This document shows, one piece after another, positions 44,246-59,200 of a stretch of 64,000 nt of DNA (position 1 is its first letter; every line of letters starts with the position of its first letter). Under the pieces are notes generated by a model. The model saw only the letters and a program-made list of their open reading frames with translations, made no database searches and was not told the origin of the DNA. Origin of the DNA: a virus; IMG/VR virus record IMGVR_UViG_3300044949_001773, positions 62,001 to 126,000 of that record. The stretch is one strand, 5' to 3'. The position numbers were made by a program, and so were the translations under genes.

Positions 44246-47200
44246 ATGGCAGGAAATCGAGATCTATCAAAGTTTGCGAATCAACTTTTTGTAGATTCTA
44301 ATGGAAATATTGGACTCGCTACAAATGTAAATATAGCAATAGGACATACAAATCCATCAGTTAAATTTGACCTATTAGGACCAGCAAATATAAACGGAAA
44401 TCTTACCGTATCTGGAATAGCAACATTTAATTCCACATTAGGGGTGTCTAGTTTAACAGCCTCTATATTAAATTCTTCTACAATTAGGGCCACTTCTATT
44501 GCGGCCACTTCTATTACGGCCACTTCCATTGCGACAACTTCTATTACGGCCACTTCCATTGCGACAACTTCTATTACGGCCACTTCTATTGCGGCAACTT
44601 CTATTACATCCGGTATTCTTTCTACTACTAATTTAAATGCTTCTGGAATTTCTTCATTTGCAGGAAGCGTTTATGTAGGCGGAGCATCAACATTTTCCGA
44701 TAATGTTTATATCCAATCTTTATCATCTCCTTTAATTTCTTCTACTAATTTATCATCCCAATCTATACAATCCTCTTCATTAAATATAACTGGAATTGCT
44801 ACTTTTGGCAGCAATGTAAAATTTAACGGGAATGTTGTATACACTGGATTAACAACTTTTATTGGTGCTTCAACTATTAATGATTTGAATGCAGTATCGG
44901 CCAATATATCTGGAATATTAACAGCAAATAATCTAAACGTATTAAATTCAACAGTTACTGGATCTATTGGGGCAACAACCGCACAAATAGAATCGGCTTC
45001 TATAGATAATTTAAATGTATTAGGAATTACGACCTTTACAAATGATGTGAATTTTGATTCTGGAATTATAGTCAGTGGAGTATCTACATTTTCTTCAGAT
45101 ATCAATACTTTAAATATCAACGCATCAGGTACATTAACATCTGGTATTATTAATTCTGATGAAATAACTACAAATTCTTTAGATGTAGAGAGATTTAGTG
45201 TTTCTTATACTGGAACTTTAATAGGCGTATCCACAAATATAATATCAAATACCGACACTACAGGTATTTTAATTAATTACTTAGTCTCTGGTACAAATAT
45301 ACCTCAGGAAACTGTAGTATCATCAATAGGTTCAAGTTCAATAATATTATCTAAAAATACCACAAATAATTTTATACCAATTCAAAGAACTGGATCTTTT
45401 GAATCTGCGAGTGGTAATGTTATTACTGGAATTTCAACGTCAAATATTCAAGTTGGTTTTGGAGTTACTGGAAATTCTTATGTGTCTGCAGGAACTACTA
45501 TAGCCAATATAGGAATCAGTTCAGTAATATTGTCCCAAAATGCTTCTAATCCATACGGAAAAGAACTTAAAGAAGGGACTTTATCTGGAGTATCTACAAA
45601 CATTATTTCTGGAATTGATACGTCTGGTATTTTCATAGGACAGATTGTTTCAGGAAATTTTATCTCTATTGGATCTACAGTTTTAGAAATTGGAATAGGA
45701 AATTTAACTTTAAGCCAATCTGCTACAAATATATCATCTAATACTTCAAATTATGAATTCTATTTTGTAGATATATTCTCATTTATTCCATTAGAAGCCA
45801 TATCATCAAGTATTTACACTTATACCGATATCAATAGCGGAAACTTAGTTTCATATTCGATAGATAGTACTTTATTAGAATCCAATGAAGGCTCTATTGG
45901 AATATTAACAGGAACAACATTATCTTATGATACCGCAGTATTTGGCGAGTATCAAGCAACTACTGGAATTGTAACAAGTTTAATCGCAGAGGATTTAACA
46001 TCTAATGTTGGAATTGTTTCAAATATAAGTGGAAATAATTTAAATTATACCGGAATTGGTACAATATCAACACTAAATGTAAGTACTCTTAATTCTAATA
46101 CGGTATCTTTAGATTTTGTTGATGTTATAAATCTTTCAGGACAGAATTTAAATATATCTGGAGTTGGGTCAATAACAACTCTTAATTCTACAACATTATA
46201 CTCACCATCTGGAGAAATTGATAATTTAGTTGCTGGTATAGGAACTGTAACTACGTTAAATGTATCTAATCTATTTGCGGATTCTGTTGGAATATCTACA
46301 ATAGTAAGTACTGGTTACATTTCTGGAGATGATTTCGTTTTCTCCGGAATAGGAACAGTCGATACTTTATATTCCTCCGATGGAAATATAACAACGCTAA
46401 ATTCTACAGATATTTTTGCTGATAACGTATCAATAGCGAATTCATTATCATCTCAAGAAATAACCTCAGATTTACTTACAACGGTAGATTTAATAGCAGA
46501 TACTTCTACTATTGGAATATCTGGAATTACAACCGCAAATATTTCAAATCTCACAGTTACAGAATCCTTTGTAGTTTCTATTGGAAGCTCAAATGTATTA
46601 TTTGGGCAAGGTACTATTGTTGCTGCTGGGGGAACAATTAATGATATTTCAGGAAACTCTATAACATATCTATCAGGAAATATTTCCAATTTAGATTCTC
46701 AATTTATAGATGTAACTAATAAATTAACTTCTGCTGAAGGAAGTATTGGATTTTTAACTGGAACTAATTTAGACTATTCAGGAATTTCTACATTAGCAGT
46801 TATAGATTCTAATAAAGCGACAATAGATTATCTGAATGGTATTAATTTAAATTATTCGGGAATTTCTACATTAACAAACTTAGAGACTAATGAAGTAACA
46901 GTTAATACCTCATTAAGTTCCCCTTTAATTGATATCGTTAATGGAACAGTTGATGGACTGAGTGGAATTAATCTATATTATCAAACTGGAATTGTAACTT
47001 CACTATCAGGTTCTAATATTTCTTATAGTGGATTAGGAACTATTACTAATCTATTAGGAACAAATATCAACTATAGTGGAATAGGAACAATAGATTCCTT
47101 ATACGGAACTACTATTTCATATAGTGGAGATTCGTCTTTTGGAAATATAACCGTTACTGACGGAATAAATGCTGGAGGAAATTTAACTGCATTTGCTGCT

Positions 47201-50200
47201 ACATTTACTAATGAAGTAGATGCGTTTTCAATCGCAACAGAAGAAGGTATTATTAATACTTTAAGTGGTAATAACTTATCATATAATTCTGGTATCATTA
47301 CATCTTTATCTGGTACTAATATTTCATACAGTGGAGTTGGAACAATTTTAACTCTACAAGGTACTAATATATCTTATACGGGCGTTGGAACTTTTGGGCA
47401 AGTAGGAATTACTACAGCTACAATAGGGACAATAAGTGCTACAAATGTTTCTATTTTTGGAAACTTAAGTGTTTCCGATTTAACAGTAGGTATTGTTACA
47501 GCTAACGATGTAATTACAGATAATATTACATCTACAGAAGGTACTATCACAAATCTTGATGGTCTGAATTTAAGTTACAGTGGAATTGGAACAATTTCAA
47601 AAATTGAATCCACAACTATCACAACAACTAATTTAGGAACACAGAATTTAAACGCAAGTGGCATTGGAACTATTGCCACATTAAAAACGACTAATTTAGA
47701 TAATTTAGAATCTATTACTACTGATGAATTTTATGCCAGAATTGGCATTATAACCGAACTATCTGGAAATACTATTGATTATAATACTGGTTCAGTTGAT
47801 AATCTTTCTGGAGTTAATTTAAATTATAGTGGAATTGGAACTATTAACCAAATTGATGTCAATATTGGTTCAGTTGATTATTTGAATGGTGTAAATGCGA
47901 ATTATACTGGTATTTCTACATTCAACGTAGCTGGCATCACAAGTTTAACATCACAGTCTATTTTTGGTTCTGCTGGCATTATTACATCATTAACTGGAGA
48001 AACTTTAAACTTCTCAACAAGCGCAGAAATTTCTAATGTAACTATAGGTATTGGAAATACGGATTTAATTGTATCTGGAGATGCAAGAATAACAGATACG
48101 CTAACTATAGGTCCAGATTCTATCATAATTAATGGGATATCAAATAGTATAACTGGAGTATCAACATTAACTTCTAATTATGCTTCTATTGGCACAATCA
48201 CAGGATCAGATTCCACATATACAAATGTAAATACGGACAGTTTAACATTTGCAGGAATCAATACCAGTAATAACTTTAACACTCAAGTCAATATTGTAGC
48301 CTCAAATTCTGGCGTATCAACTTCATATAATTTAATACTTCCGGCTCAATTGGGCATTCCGGGAACAGTATTGACATTAGAATCCGATGGCAATCTTGGA
48401 TTTACAACTGCTGGCTTGTATGAAAATAGAATCTATGTCTCACCTGTCAATGGTGATGATTCCAATGATGGTAAAGCAAGGCCAGTAAAAACTATTAAGA
48501 AAGCGGCTCAGTTAGCATCTTTTGAATCATTTGTTCTTCCAGGTGGTAGATTCCTTGATGCGGCAAGTGTATTAAGCTCAAATAAAGATTTTATTGCTGC
48601 GGAAGTTGTCGGATTTGTAACAACAACATATCCTTCAATTCTTTCAAATCCAGATTATAATGAAGCAATTTGTAAGAGAGATGTTGGTTATATTGTTGAT
48701 GCAATAAGTTACGATTTAAGTTATGGAGGAAACTCAAAGACTGTAGAAGCCGGTTTAGCATATTGGAATGCAGGAACATCATATGTTGATGGCGAATCTA
48801 TTGAAACTATTGCCGGTTATAATCATATTATAACCATTTCAAAATATATTATTAATAATATTGATATTCCTCAGTCATATCAAGGAATTCAAACAGTATT
48901 CCAAACAAAAGATTTGACATTGGCATATGATGCTAATTGTAGTCCATCTTCTTATAGTGAAAATTGTTGCTCTGATGTCTGGTCTGCAATTGGTTCTTTT
49001 GTAGGAATTGTAACAAGTATCATTGGTATTGGAACAACAGCTGCTCCATCAGTAACTCTACCGACTTCAAAATCAACTCCAGTTGCTGTTATTGTAGAGG
49101 CTGGAGAATATGTAGAAGATAATCCGATTATTTTATACGAAGATGTAGCTATTATCGGAGATAACTTAAGAAATACGATTATCAGACCACAAAATGCAGG
49201 TAAAGACTTATTCCGCGTTAGAAATGGATGTTATTTGACTGGATTTGCTCTTAAAGATTATGTAGATCCTGCTGGTGTTCCTCAATTTACATTTAATTAT
49301 GCGGTTGCTTTTGACGATCCTTCAGATCCGACAACATCAAGAGTAGGATACGCGATTAAAGAAACAAAACCAATCATCACAAGATCACCTTACATTCAAA
49401 ACTGCTCTATTCTTTCATTCTTAGGAGCAAATGGTATTCTTGTTGATGGTTCTAAAGTAGATACTTTAAATACGGCAATTATTCCGGAAGAATCAGAGAA
49501 TCCTGTAGAGGGAGAGCAACCAGAATTTGGTAAATCTATGGTTGCCGCCGCATTTACTATGGTTTCTTTCGGAGGTATTGGATGGCGTGTTATTAACGAT
49601 GGATATTCTCAGGTCGTTTCTTGCTTCCAAATTTTCTGTAGATATGGTTCTCTAGCTCAGTCTGGTGGTTATTTATCAATTACAAACTCTGCTACAAACT
49701 TTGGATTATATGCTTTAAGATCTACTGGTTACAATGGAAGATCTTATATCTTTGATAGGGGATTAGTATCATCAACCGGAACAAGTGGAGGTCTTCAAAC
49801 TCTTAAAGTTATTGGTCTTGGAAGAGCTGATCAAGAGCTTTATGTTTTAAGATTTATTAATCGTTCTACAGGAATTGATGAAACTTCAAACTTTAAATTA
49901 GCTCCAATAACTAGAGAAGTTGATATTTCTGTAGGCGTCAATACAGTAACTAATATAATTGGTATTCAAACACATGGATTTACAAATGGGGATAGTGTAA
50001 TTTATTTGGGAAATGAATCCACAATTCCTCCCCAAGTTATTGGTGGTCTTGTAAACTTAAATGAATATTATGTTGAATATGTAAATGATGATGAATTCAA
50101 GCTTTATGAAGATGATAGCTTAACTCGTATTGTAGATCTAACTTCTGTAACAAGTGGTATTAATACATTCGTTAAGGGTAATCAAGAATTCTTCAATTCA

Positions 50201-53200
50201 GAAATGTTGAATTCTCATACATCATATCAAAGAGTAAGTTTAGCATCAACAACATCAATCCTCAATTTTGTACCAGGAAGACAGATTACTCAAACAGTAA
50301 ACGGCGGAACAGCAGTTGGTATTGCTTATACTTATAATTCAACGACAAGAGAATTAATCGTTTCCGTTGAAGCTCCGGGAGGAGTTAGAAATAATTTTGG
50401 AGTTAGTGGAGTTGGTGTAAATGGTCTTATTCAAGATCACAATGGATCTCCAATATCCATTGGAGTTACCGCAGTAGCAGGGATTTCTACTTTACATACT
50501 GTTGAATTTAAAGTAGATTCAACTCAAACTGGAAGTCAAATTTTAGGTATTGGTGGTCTCCCTGAAAATTATAAAGTCCATTTCCATAGACCATCTATTG
50601 TTAACTCTTCATCTCACACTTGGGAATTCTCCGGTTCTGGTACTGACTATAATGCTCTACCACAAAACGGAGGAAAAACCAGAGTAGAAACTGAACAAGT
50701 ATTTTCTCAGGGCGGACGAGTTTATTCATCAGGTACAAATGAACTTGGCGATTTCAAGATTGGAAACTTTATTACTGCATATAATAGAACTGGTAACATT
50801 ATCTTCAATAATAAAGTAAGTATTGGTCAGTTAGATAGCTTAAGACTCAGCCTATCTGGTGGAGTTGCGATTGAAGAATTTTCGACTGATATTGGACTTG
50901 GCGATAATGAAGTAGGCGGAGCATTAAATAGCAGGGTTTCTACTCAAAAGGCAGTAAGAACATTCTTAAATAATAGACTAGGAAACTTCATTGATAAAGA
51001 TCTCTCAACAAATGCAGTACCTAGTGCTGTAGTTCAGCTGAATGCTTTTGGTCAAATTAACGCAGATTTAATTCCACCAAAAGTTGTTAATTATTATACA
51101 GCTGATGTTGGAGGAGGAAGAACAACACTTGTTGATAGAATTCCTGCTGTAGATTTGAGACAAGGAGATACTGTCGTTGAACCAGATTTCTCTTATGTTC
51201 TTATTTCCGATGTTTATAGTCAATATTTAATTCTTAGCGATTCAAACAGAAATTATGATTTTAATAATGGAGATGAAGTCGTAAGTGCCGTTTCAAATGG
51301 AGGAGCGATTGGTATTGTCACCGCACCAACTTCCGTTGGATACGGAACAACTGGTCTCGTTAAAGGTGTACTTTTAAATGGATCATTAACTTCAGGAGGT
51401 TCTGGATATACAAGCGCTGGTATCTACACAGGCGTAACTTTAACTTCAACAAGCGGAATTGGTACTGGAGCCAAGGCTAATATTACTGTTGGAGCATCTG
51501 GAAGCGTAACAGATGTCGATGTTGTATATGGCGGAAGATATTATGATGAAAATAATACATTAACAGTAACTAATCCAAATGATATTGGCGGAAGATCAGG
51601 AGGATCTGATTTTGTATTTACTGTAAGTAATATTGAAACAAGACTTTATATCGAGTTGACAAATAATCAAAAGTTCACTGGTTCAACATTATTAAATGAT
51701 TATATCGAAGACGGAACATCTGTTGGAATTTCCACAACACTCACAAATACATATACACTTACATTCAATCCAACTTCAATAGAAACTGGTGGTGATATTG
51801 ACTTTACTAATGATAGAATCGTTATTGGGACAAATAATTTCTCAGATGGTGATAATGTAGTATATTCTGCAGGAGGAGGAAATACCTTAGAAGAATTAAT
51901 TAGTGGGGATACCTACTATATTAAGAGAGTTGGAATTTCTTCAGTCGAATTATATACAACTTATGCGCTATCTACAAAGAAAAATTTCCTATCAAGCGGA
52001 ACTGGAACTCACAGTATCACGAGAAAAGTAGTCAATACAACCGAAAATAAATTAACTTTCGTCAATCATGGATACTCAACCGGAGATGCTGTTAGAGTAA
52101 GTGGAAATGTTCCTGCTGGAATTTCTACTGGAGATTATTATTTTGTTGGCTCCGTTACTACAAATGCTTTTAGTTTACATGATACCCAACAAACTTCTTT
52201 AGCATCTGTTAATGGATTAATTTTTAATGCGGTAGACATCACTTCTGTTGGTTCCGGAACATTAACTTTAACAAAGCAAAACGTTCAGTACACAAGTACC
52301 GTCAATACATCATCAAATATCCTTGATAATTGGACAGTTCTTTCTTCAGGAACCGTTGATGCTGCTAATATTACAACTGGAACCATTTCTCCTTCCAGAT
52401 TAGGTTCAGGAAATGCTAATTCCGATACATTCTTGGGAGGCGATTCTGTTTATAGAAAGGCAGTTAAATCTGTTGGTATTGGTACAACAACACCAATGAC
52501 TATCACTTCATCTTCTTTTGAAGTTGAAAACGGAATAACTAAGCATTTCGGCGATTTACAAGTTTCTCTAAACAGAGTTGAAGAAACATTAGAAACATAT
52601 TCAACAACTGGTATTGCTAAATTCAAAACATCTACATTCGACATTGGAGATGACGGAGCAGTATCTATTAAATCCTCACAGTTTGGTGATGTTGATGCGG
52701 CAACACTTGGAGGATTTACTGGGGCATATTACTTAGATCTTAATAATTCTACTGGTACAGTTCCTATTCCTCGCGGAGGTACTGGATTATCTGCACTCCC
52801 ATCAGAAGGTTATTTACTAGTTGGCAATGGTAGTGCTTATACCCTAACAGGTAATCCAACAATTGCGGGAACATTAACTGGAGAAATTACAATTAAGTCT
52901 GGAGGTGATATTGAATTACCAACTGGTACTTGGACCGGAGAAAAGGCAGCAAAAATTCAAAATAGTTCAAATAATCTATATCTACAATACACTACAAACC
53001 TGATTGGAAGAAACTCCTCAGGAACAGATAGACTCACTCTAACTTCTGGTGGCAATTTAACAGTAGGTGGAACAGTAGAAGGAACAAGACTAATTTCCAA
53101 TATTGCTAATGGAACTGCTCCATTAACAGTTACTTCATCAACTGTCGTAACAAACTTAAATGCCGATGCTGTCGATGGAATTCAGGGAGCATCACTACTC

Positions 53201-56200
53201 AGATCTGATGATAATGATGAATTTAGTGGAACATTAACTTATACTGGTTCTGGAACTGCTCTGAACTTCACAAGTACTGGAGAAGTTATTCTTGCCGATC
53301 ACTCATCAAATTCAACACCAGTTCCATTTGATATTCGCAAATCTGGTTCTACTTTATCCGATTCTGAGAGTTATGGCATTCTACATCTAAGCAGACTAAA
53401 TCATAATAACTCAGCAACTACTGCTGGAGCATCTCTATACTTCCAGTTAAGAGATAGTGGTGGAACACTTAGAGAGTATGCTGGCATTTCTGGACAGAAG
53501 ACTGAAGCAGGTGCTGCTGGTGGAAGACTCCAATTCTACCGATATGGAAGAACTTCACTTGGATATTGGGATGCAAACAATTTATATATTGGAACAAATG
53601 GTGTTTGGCACGCTGGTAATGACGGAGCAGGTTCCGGTCTTGATGCAGATCTTTTTGATGGAGTAGATTCCAGCAGTTTCTTAAGATCTGATGCTACTGA
53701 CACAGTAACTGGCGGAAGTGTTCTTCAATTTGCCACATCGTCGGGAAATATCAGAGGTTATCTACAATCTACGGACACTGATGATGCCCACTTTATCATT
53801 GCTACAAGTGGAGGAGAAGACATCGCATTTAAGGATGGTGGTGTAGGTGGAACCACAAATATGATTATTAGAGGTGATGGAACTCTCTTACAAGGGACTT
53901 CTAATACTATCTGGCACGCTGGTAATGATGGACCATCTTCTGGACTAAATGCGGATCTACTTGATGATTTACAAGCAACAAGTTTCTTAAGATCAGACAC
54001 AAATACTTCAACTACTGGATTCTTAGGTGCTGAAGGATTTGTCGGAACTGGAGGAGGAGCACTCCGATTAGTCTTACCACATGGAGCATCTTATGCCACA
54101 ACAGCATCATCAGTAACTGGAGCAATTAAAGTCAATCTCCCACAATCATGGTCAGATACCATGATGAGAATGACTATTAAGATTTATGAGTATGCTACTG
54201 GAGAGTCATTTGAGGTTATATGTGGTGGCTATAATTACACAGGAAACTCTTCATGGATTAATACCTTTGCTTACATTCTAGGAGATCCACAGATTAATAG
54301 AAACTTTAATGTAAGATTTGGTCATGATGGAACCAGATGCTGTATTTACATTGGAGAAACAAATTCAACATGGTCTTATCCTCAAGTAGCAGTTACTGAG
54401 TTTGAAGCTGGATATTCCAGTTATGGAGAAGAAGCTTGGAATGATAATTGGTCTATTGAATTTGCCACTTCCTTAGGAACAATTACTTCTATTCTTTCAA
54501 ATAGAGAAATTGGAAGATGGGTTGATGGAAATACGGTATGGCACGCAGGTAATGATGGAGCAGGTTCTGGATTAGATGCCGATACTCTTGATGGAATTCA
54601 AGGTGCAAGTTTTATAAGATCTGATGAAAATGATAGTGTTTCGGGGGTTATTGATTTCTTAGGAGGTTCTAGCACTACTCCGGCAATCAGAATTCGTTCT
54701 GGTGGAAATAACTGGTCAGAAGGTCTCGCTATTCATCCATCATCAAATAATAGTTATGCTCTTGCATTCTTCAGAACATCTTCTGATCTTGGAACCAGTA
54801 CAAATACTTGGGCAATTGGCAATCTTGGAGAAAATGGTACAAATAATTTTGGATTAATTCGCAATGGTTTAACAGGAAGTGCGGGAATACGAGCAGATTC
54901 TATCTTTGATGCTACTCAAGCAGGAATATTAAGATTTGGATTTACTCCAACTGTTGGTTCTAATACAATGTGGCACGCCGGAAATGATGGATCCGGATCA
55001 GGTCTTGATGCTGACCTACTTGATGGACAACAGGGTACTTATTATAGACAAGCATGGCAAAATGTTGATTCTGGTGTCAGAACAGATTATACATTAGGGT
55101 TCCAACCACCAGCAAGTGGATATGCAGGATTCTACTTTAGTAAGAGCACTTCTGGTTCCACTGCTCAAGATGCTGGATATCTGTTAGTTCGCGGAACATC
55201 TGATAATGACATATATACCGCCGAAGGAATTACTCTTGTTGCTGATGCTGGATGGTTAACTCTTGCTCAGAGAACAACCTCAAGCAGAGGTGTTCGTATT
55301 ATGTCTGGTACAACTTCTGCTGAAAGATTAAGAGTCAATACTGATGGAACTATTCAATTCGTCAATGGCGCTGGATTTACCTATAATGGAAATACTATTT
55401 GGCACGCTGGCAATGATGGTTCAGGAACAGGTCTTGATGCCGACACTGTAGATGGATACCACTTCTTACAAACTCAGGGAATCTCTGCGGTCGGTAACTT
55501 TGGACAATGGCAACCACATTCAACTTATACAAACTTCAATGCTAGTGTTTCTTATTGGGGTTGGAATTATGTTCAAGGAAATACAAATGCTCCAAATAAT
55601 ACTTCAAGCCAATGGTATAGAAACCGAGTTTCTCTTGGAAGTGATTATGGACTAAACTATGCTAGCGGCCACTATTGGCTAGAAATGGCATATCCGAGAA
55701 GTGATAGAAATTCTGCCGGACATATGTGGGTACGAGTTTGTGAAAATGGGTCTGTAGGAAGTTGGGAACAAGTTGGTAGCTATATTAACGGAAATACAAC
55801 ATGGCACGCCGGAAATGATGGACCTGGTTCTGGATTGGATGCTGATACTCTTGACACTTTCACTTGGGATTCTTCAGGTAAGAATCTTCGCGGTACAGAA
55901 ATCTATGCTGATAATTGGTTCCGTAATTATAATTCCGGTGAAGGTCTTTATAATGAAGAAACTGCGATGCATTGGTATTCTGATGCTAACTGGAGATGGA
56001 GATTATATAGTACTACTGGTAGCGCTGCTATTTTATTCACAACTAGTGGCAATAATGTAAGAGGATATCTTTATGCTGATACGGCATCCTCTATTGGATT
56101 CTTAAATACTGCGAGTGATTGGGGACTTCGTTATCTGTCAAATGATGGAAATTCTCCAAACCTGTATTTCTTAGAATCCGGAAATGAAAATTGGTCAGGA

Positions 56201-59200
56201 AATCCCGGAAATGATGAAGGGAAAATTGAATACCATTCAAATCGTTTCTACATCGCTTCTGGCGCAAACTCAACTGAAATCGCAAGATTCCGTCAATCCG
56301 GAACAGATAGAGTTGTTATTCAAAATGATGGTAACATCACAATTAATAGCAATACTGTTTGGCACGCTGGTAATGACGGAGCAGGTTCAACTCTTGATGC
56401 TGATACTGTTGATGGATATCAAGGAAGTGAGTTAGCAAATAATACTCATATACCAACATCAGAAGTATCAAATATTGCTGTAGGATGGTATACAATCGCA
56501 GTTAATGCCGGAGATAGAGCAGTAGCAAGATTTGGTATTCGTGACACTCAAAGTGGTAGACATCAAAGCGTTATATTCTATGCTTCTCACAAATTTGGAA
56601 ATTTCTCAGAACTTACTGTTCTTCACAGTAGTAGATATTCTGGAAATCCACTCAGATATATTAGAATCAAAGAGGGGGGCACTTATGATGGAGCACTTTT
56701 ACAAGTATATGTAGACGACTCTGGTAATAGCTTACAAGCATATTTACTTGGAGACAACTTCCAATCTGGTGGATGGGTAATTAAAAATTGGATTCCAGAT
56801 GCGACTAATCCCGGTGGGCTTAATAATTTTGGAGCACTAACCAATGTTGCTGCCCAAATTGATTTAGATAATATTCTAGATGGTGGTATGGCAACCACTG
56901 GCGAAATATTTGCTGGTGGCGATACAACTCAATATAAAGTTTGGCACGCTGGAAATCATGGATCTGGTTCTAACCTTGATGCGGATAAACTTGATGGATT
57001 AGATCTTCATACCGGAAGAAACAATGAGGCCAACAAGGTCGTAAGAACTGATGGTAATGGTTACATCCAAGCAGGATGGATTAATAGTGTATCCGGTAAT
57101 ATGGGAGATTGGGGTAATGGAGTTAATAAGTATTATCTTTCAAATGATGACTATATCCGTTATATTGATAGAAACTCTATAAAAGTCCAACTAGGACTTA
57201 CTGCTAAGTGGGATGCTGATAGAAGGGATTATACTACAGATTCCAATTATTTTGTTGGTTCAATGGGATGGGGAACCACTGATATGAACTCAGTCTTTGA
57301 CTGGGGAAGTGGATTCATTGATTCTTGGAGTAATCCTGGAAATCAACCATCAGGAACATCTCACTGGGTTGGTGTTCAGGCACTTCACTATACTAATGGT
57401 TCTGCTCGTTATGGTTGGCAGATGGTTGGTGGTCCAATTGGAAACTTAAGATTTAGGAATACATGGCCGTCATTCTCATCTTGGAGAACCATTCCAGTTC
57501 TTGATGTAAATGATATTAATGGTGGTACAATGTATGCTGGTTCTTATTCTGATGCAAATAATACAGCTTACTATGTGGATCCAGATAGCACCTCAAGAAT
57601 TGGAGCAATTCAAATAGGTGCCGCAAGTGACTCCAGCAATGAAATTAGATTCCGCGGAGTAAGTGGAGATGGTCCCGGTGCATATGATCATGCGGCTATT
57701 ATTGAAAGATTATGGGGAGCTGGTGATCAATCAGAACTATTAATTTTTAAAGGAAATGATCCAGATACTGGAGGAATTCATGACAGAATTCGTATTGCTG
57801 CAACCGGAAGAATTGTCTTTGATAGTTATAATGGATATGGAAATGTTTCCGATTACATAGGCGCTAGAGGAACCGGAAATGTTGACGGATCAATGTATAT
57901 TAATGGTAATAGTGTATTTGTCTCTGGAGATATAAGATCACCAATCTTCTATGATTTTAATAATACAAATTTTTACATAGACCCAGCATCCACATCTGTT
58001 GTTAATGGGATAGTAAGTAGTGATTATATAAGGATCCGTGGAAACAAGGGTATTATGGGAGACTATGATACTGACGGCACGGCCTCTAAGGTTATTTGGA
58101 CTATAGGAGCTTCGTGGCCTCTAGGTAATATGTACGGATTGGGCTACGAGTATGGTTCCGGATATGACCACCATCTCGCGCTTAGAAATAACGGAACTAC
58201 GTACAGTAGGTTTGGTTTTGCTGGAGGAATGTACCTAACAGGTACCGGTACGGCTAGTTCCGACTGGAGAGCACCAATTTTTTATGATTCTAATGATACC
58301 GCGTACTACTTAGACCCAACATCAACTTCAGACCAAGCATTAAGAATTCGCGGTGGAGTACTTCATGGCGGGAATCCAACTTGGGGCGCTTATCTTCTTG
58401 TTGGTGGAGATGGAAGACAAAATAGAACTAATGATGCTAATGTAGCATCAGTATGTACAACAAATGGAAATCTTCACATTGATGCTGCCAGTGGTTATGA
58501 CACATATATCAATTTTTATGATGGAAATAATGTTTATTTTGGAAATGGAGCAAATGGCACGGTAGCGCAAATTGCTTCTGACGGAACCTTTAGATCCCCG
58601 GTATTTTATGATTATAATGACACTGGTTATTATATAAATCCAGCAAGCGATGGAACCAGAGCGGGATACTTAAATGGCAACTTATGGATAAATCCAAAAT
58701 CAGAATCTTATGGTGAAGGAATAACATTTTATATGCCATCACAAAATACTTGGGGGGGTATTAGATGGTATAGAAACGGTTCACCTTTCACCGGAAACTG
58801 GGCATTTGGGTATTTTGGCAATGAAGCGAGTAATGATATCGGATTTCATAACGGAACTAATGGGTGGAGATTGGATCATTCATTTAATATGACATCAAAT
58901 GGATCTGTAAGATCTCCAATATTCTATGATTCAAATAACACCGGATATTATGTGGATCCGGCTAGCAATACTACCTTATATGGACAATTCCAAGTAAGTG
59001 GTGGACATGGAGACTCTCAAATAGGAGTTAGATTATTATCAGGTAATAATGGCGCTGGTACGGGAGAAGTTAATCTGAGAATGTGGTGTTCTGAACCCGG
59101 AATAACATGGGATTGGGCAGGATTTGGATATAATGTTACCAACAATAATGGATCTCCTAGTGGATTTGGTAGATTAAATACCGGTCTTGGGCAAGCATAT

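Noticed and set aside
44489-44608. Short regularly spaced repeats that could suggest a CRISPR array
   Set aside because: The units are contiguous, in frame and encode a coil; there are no spacers.
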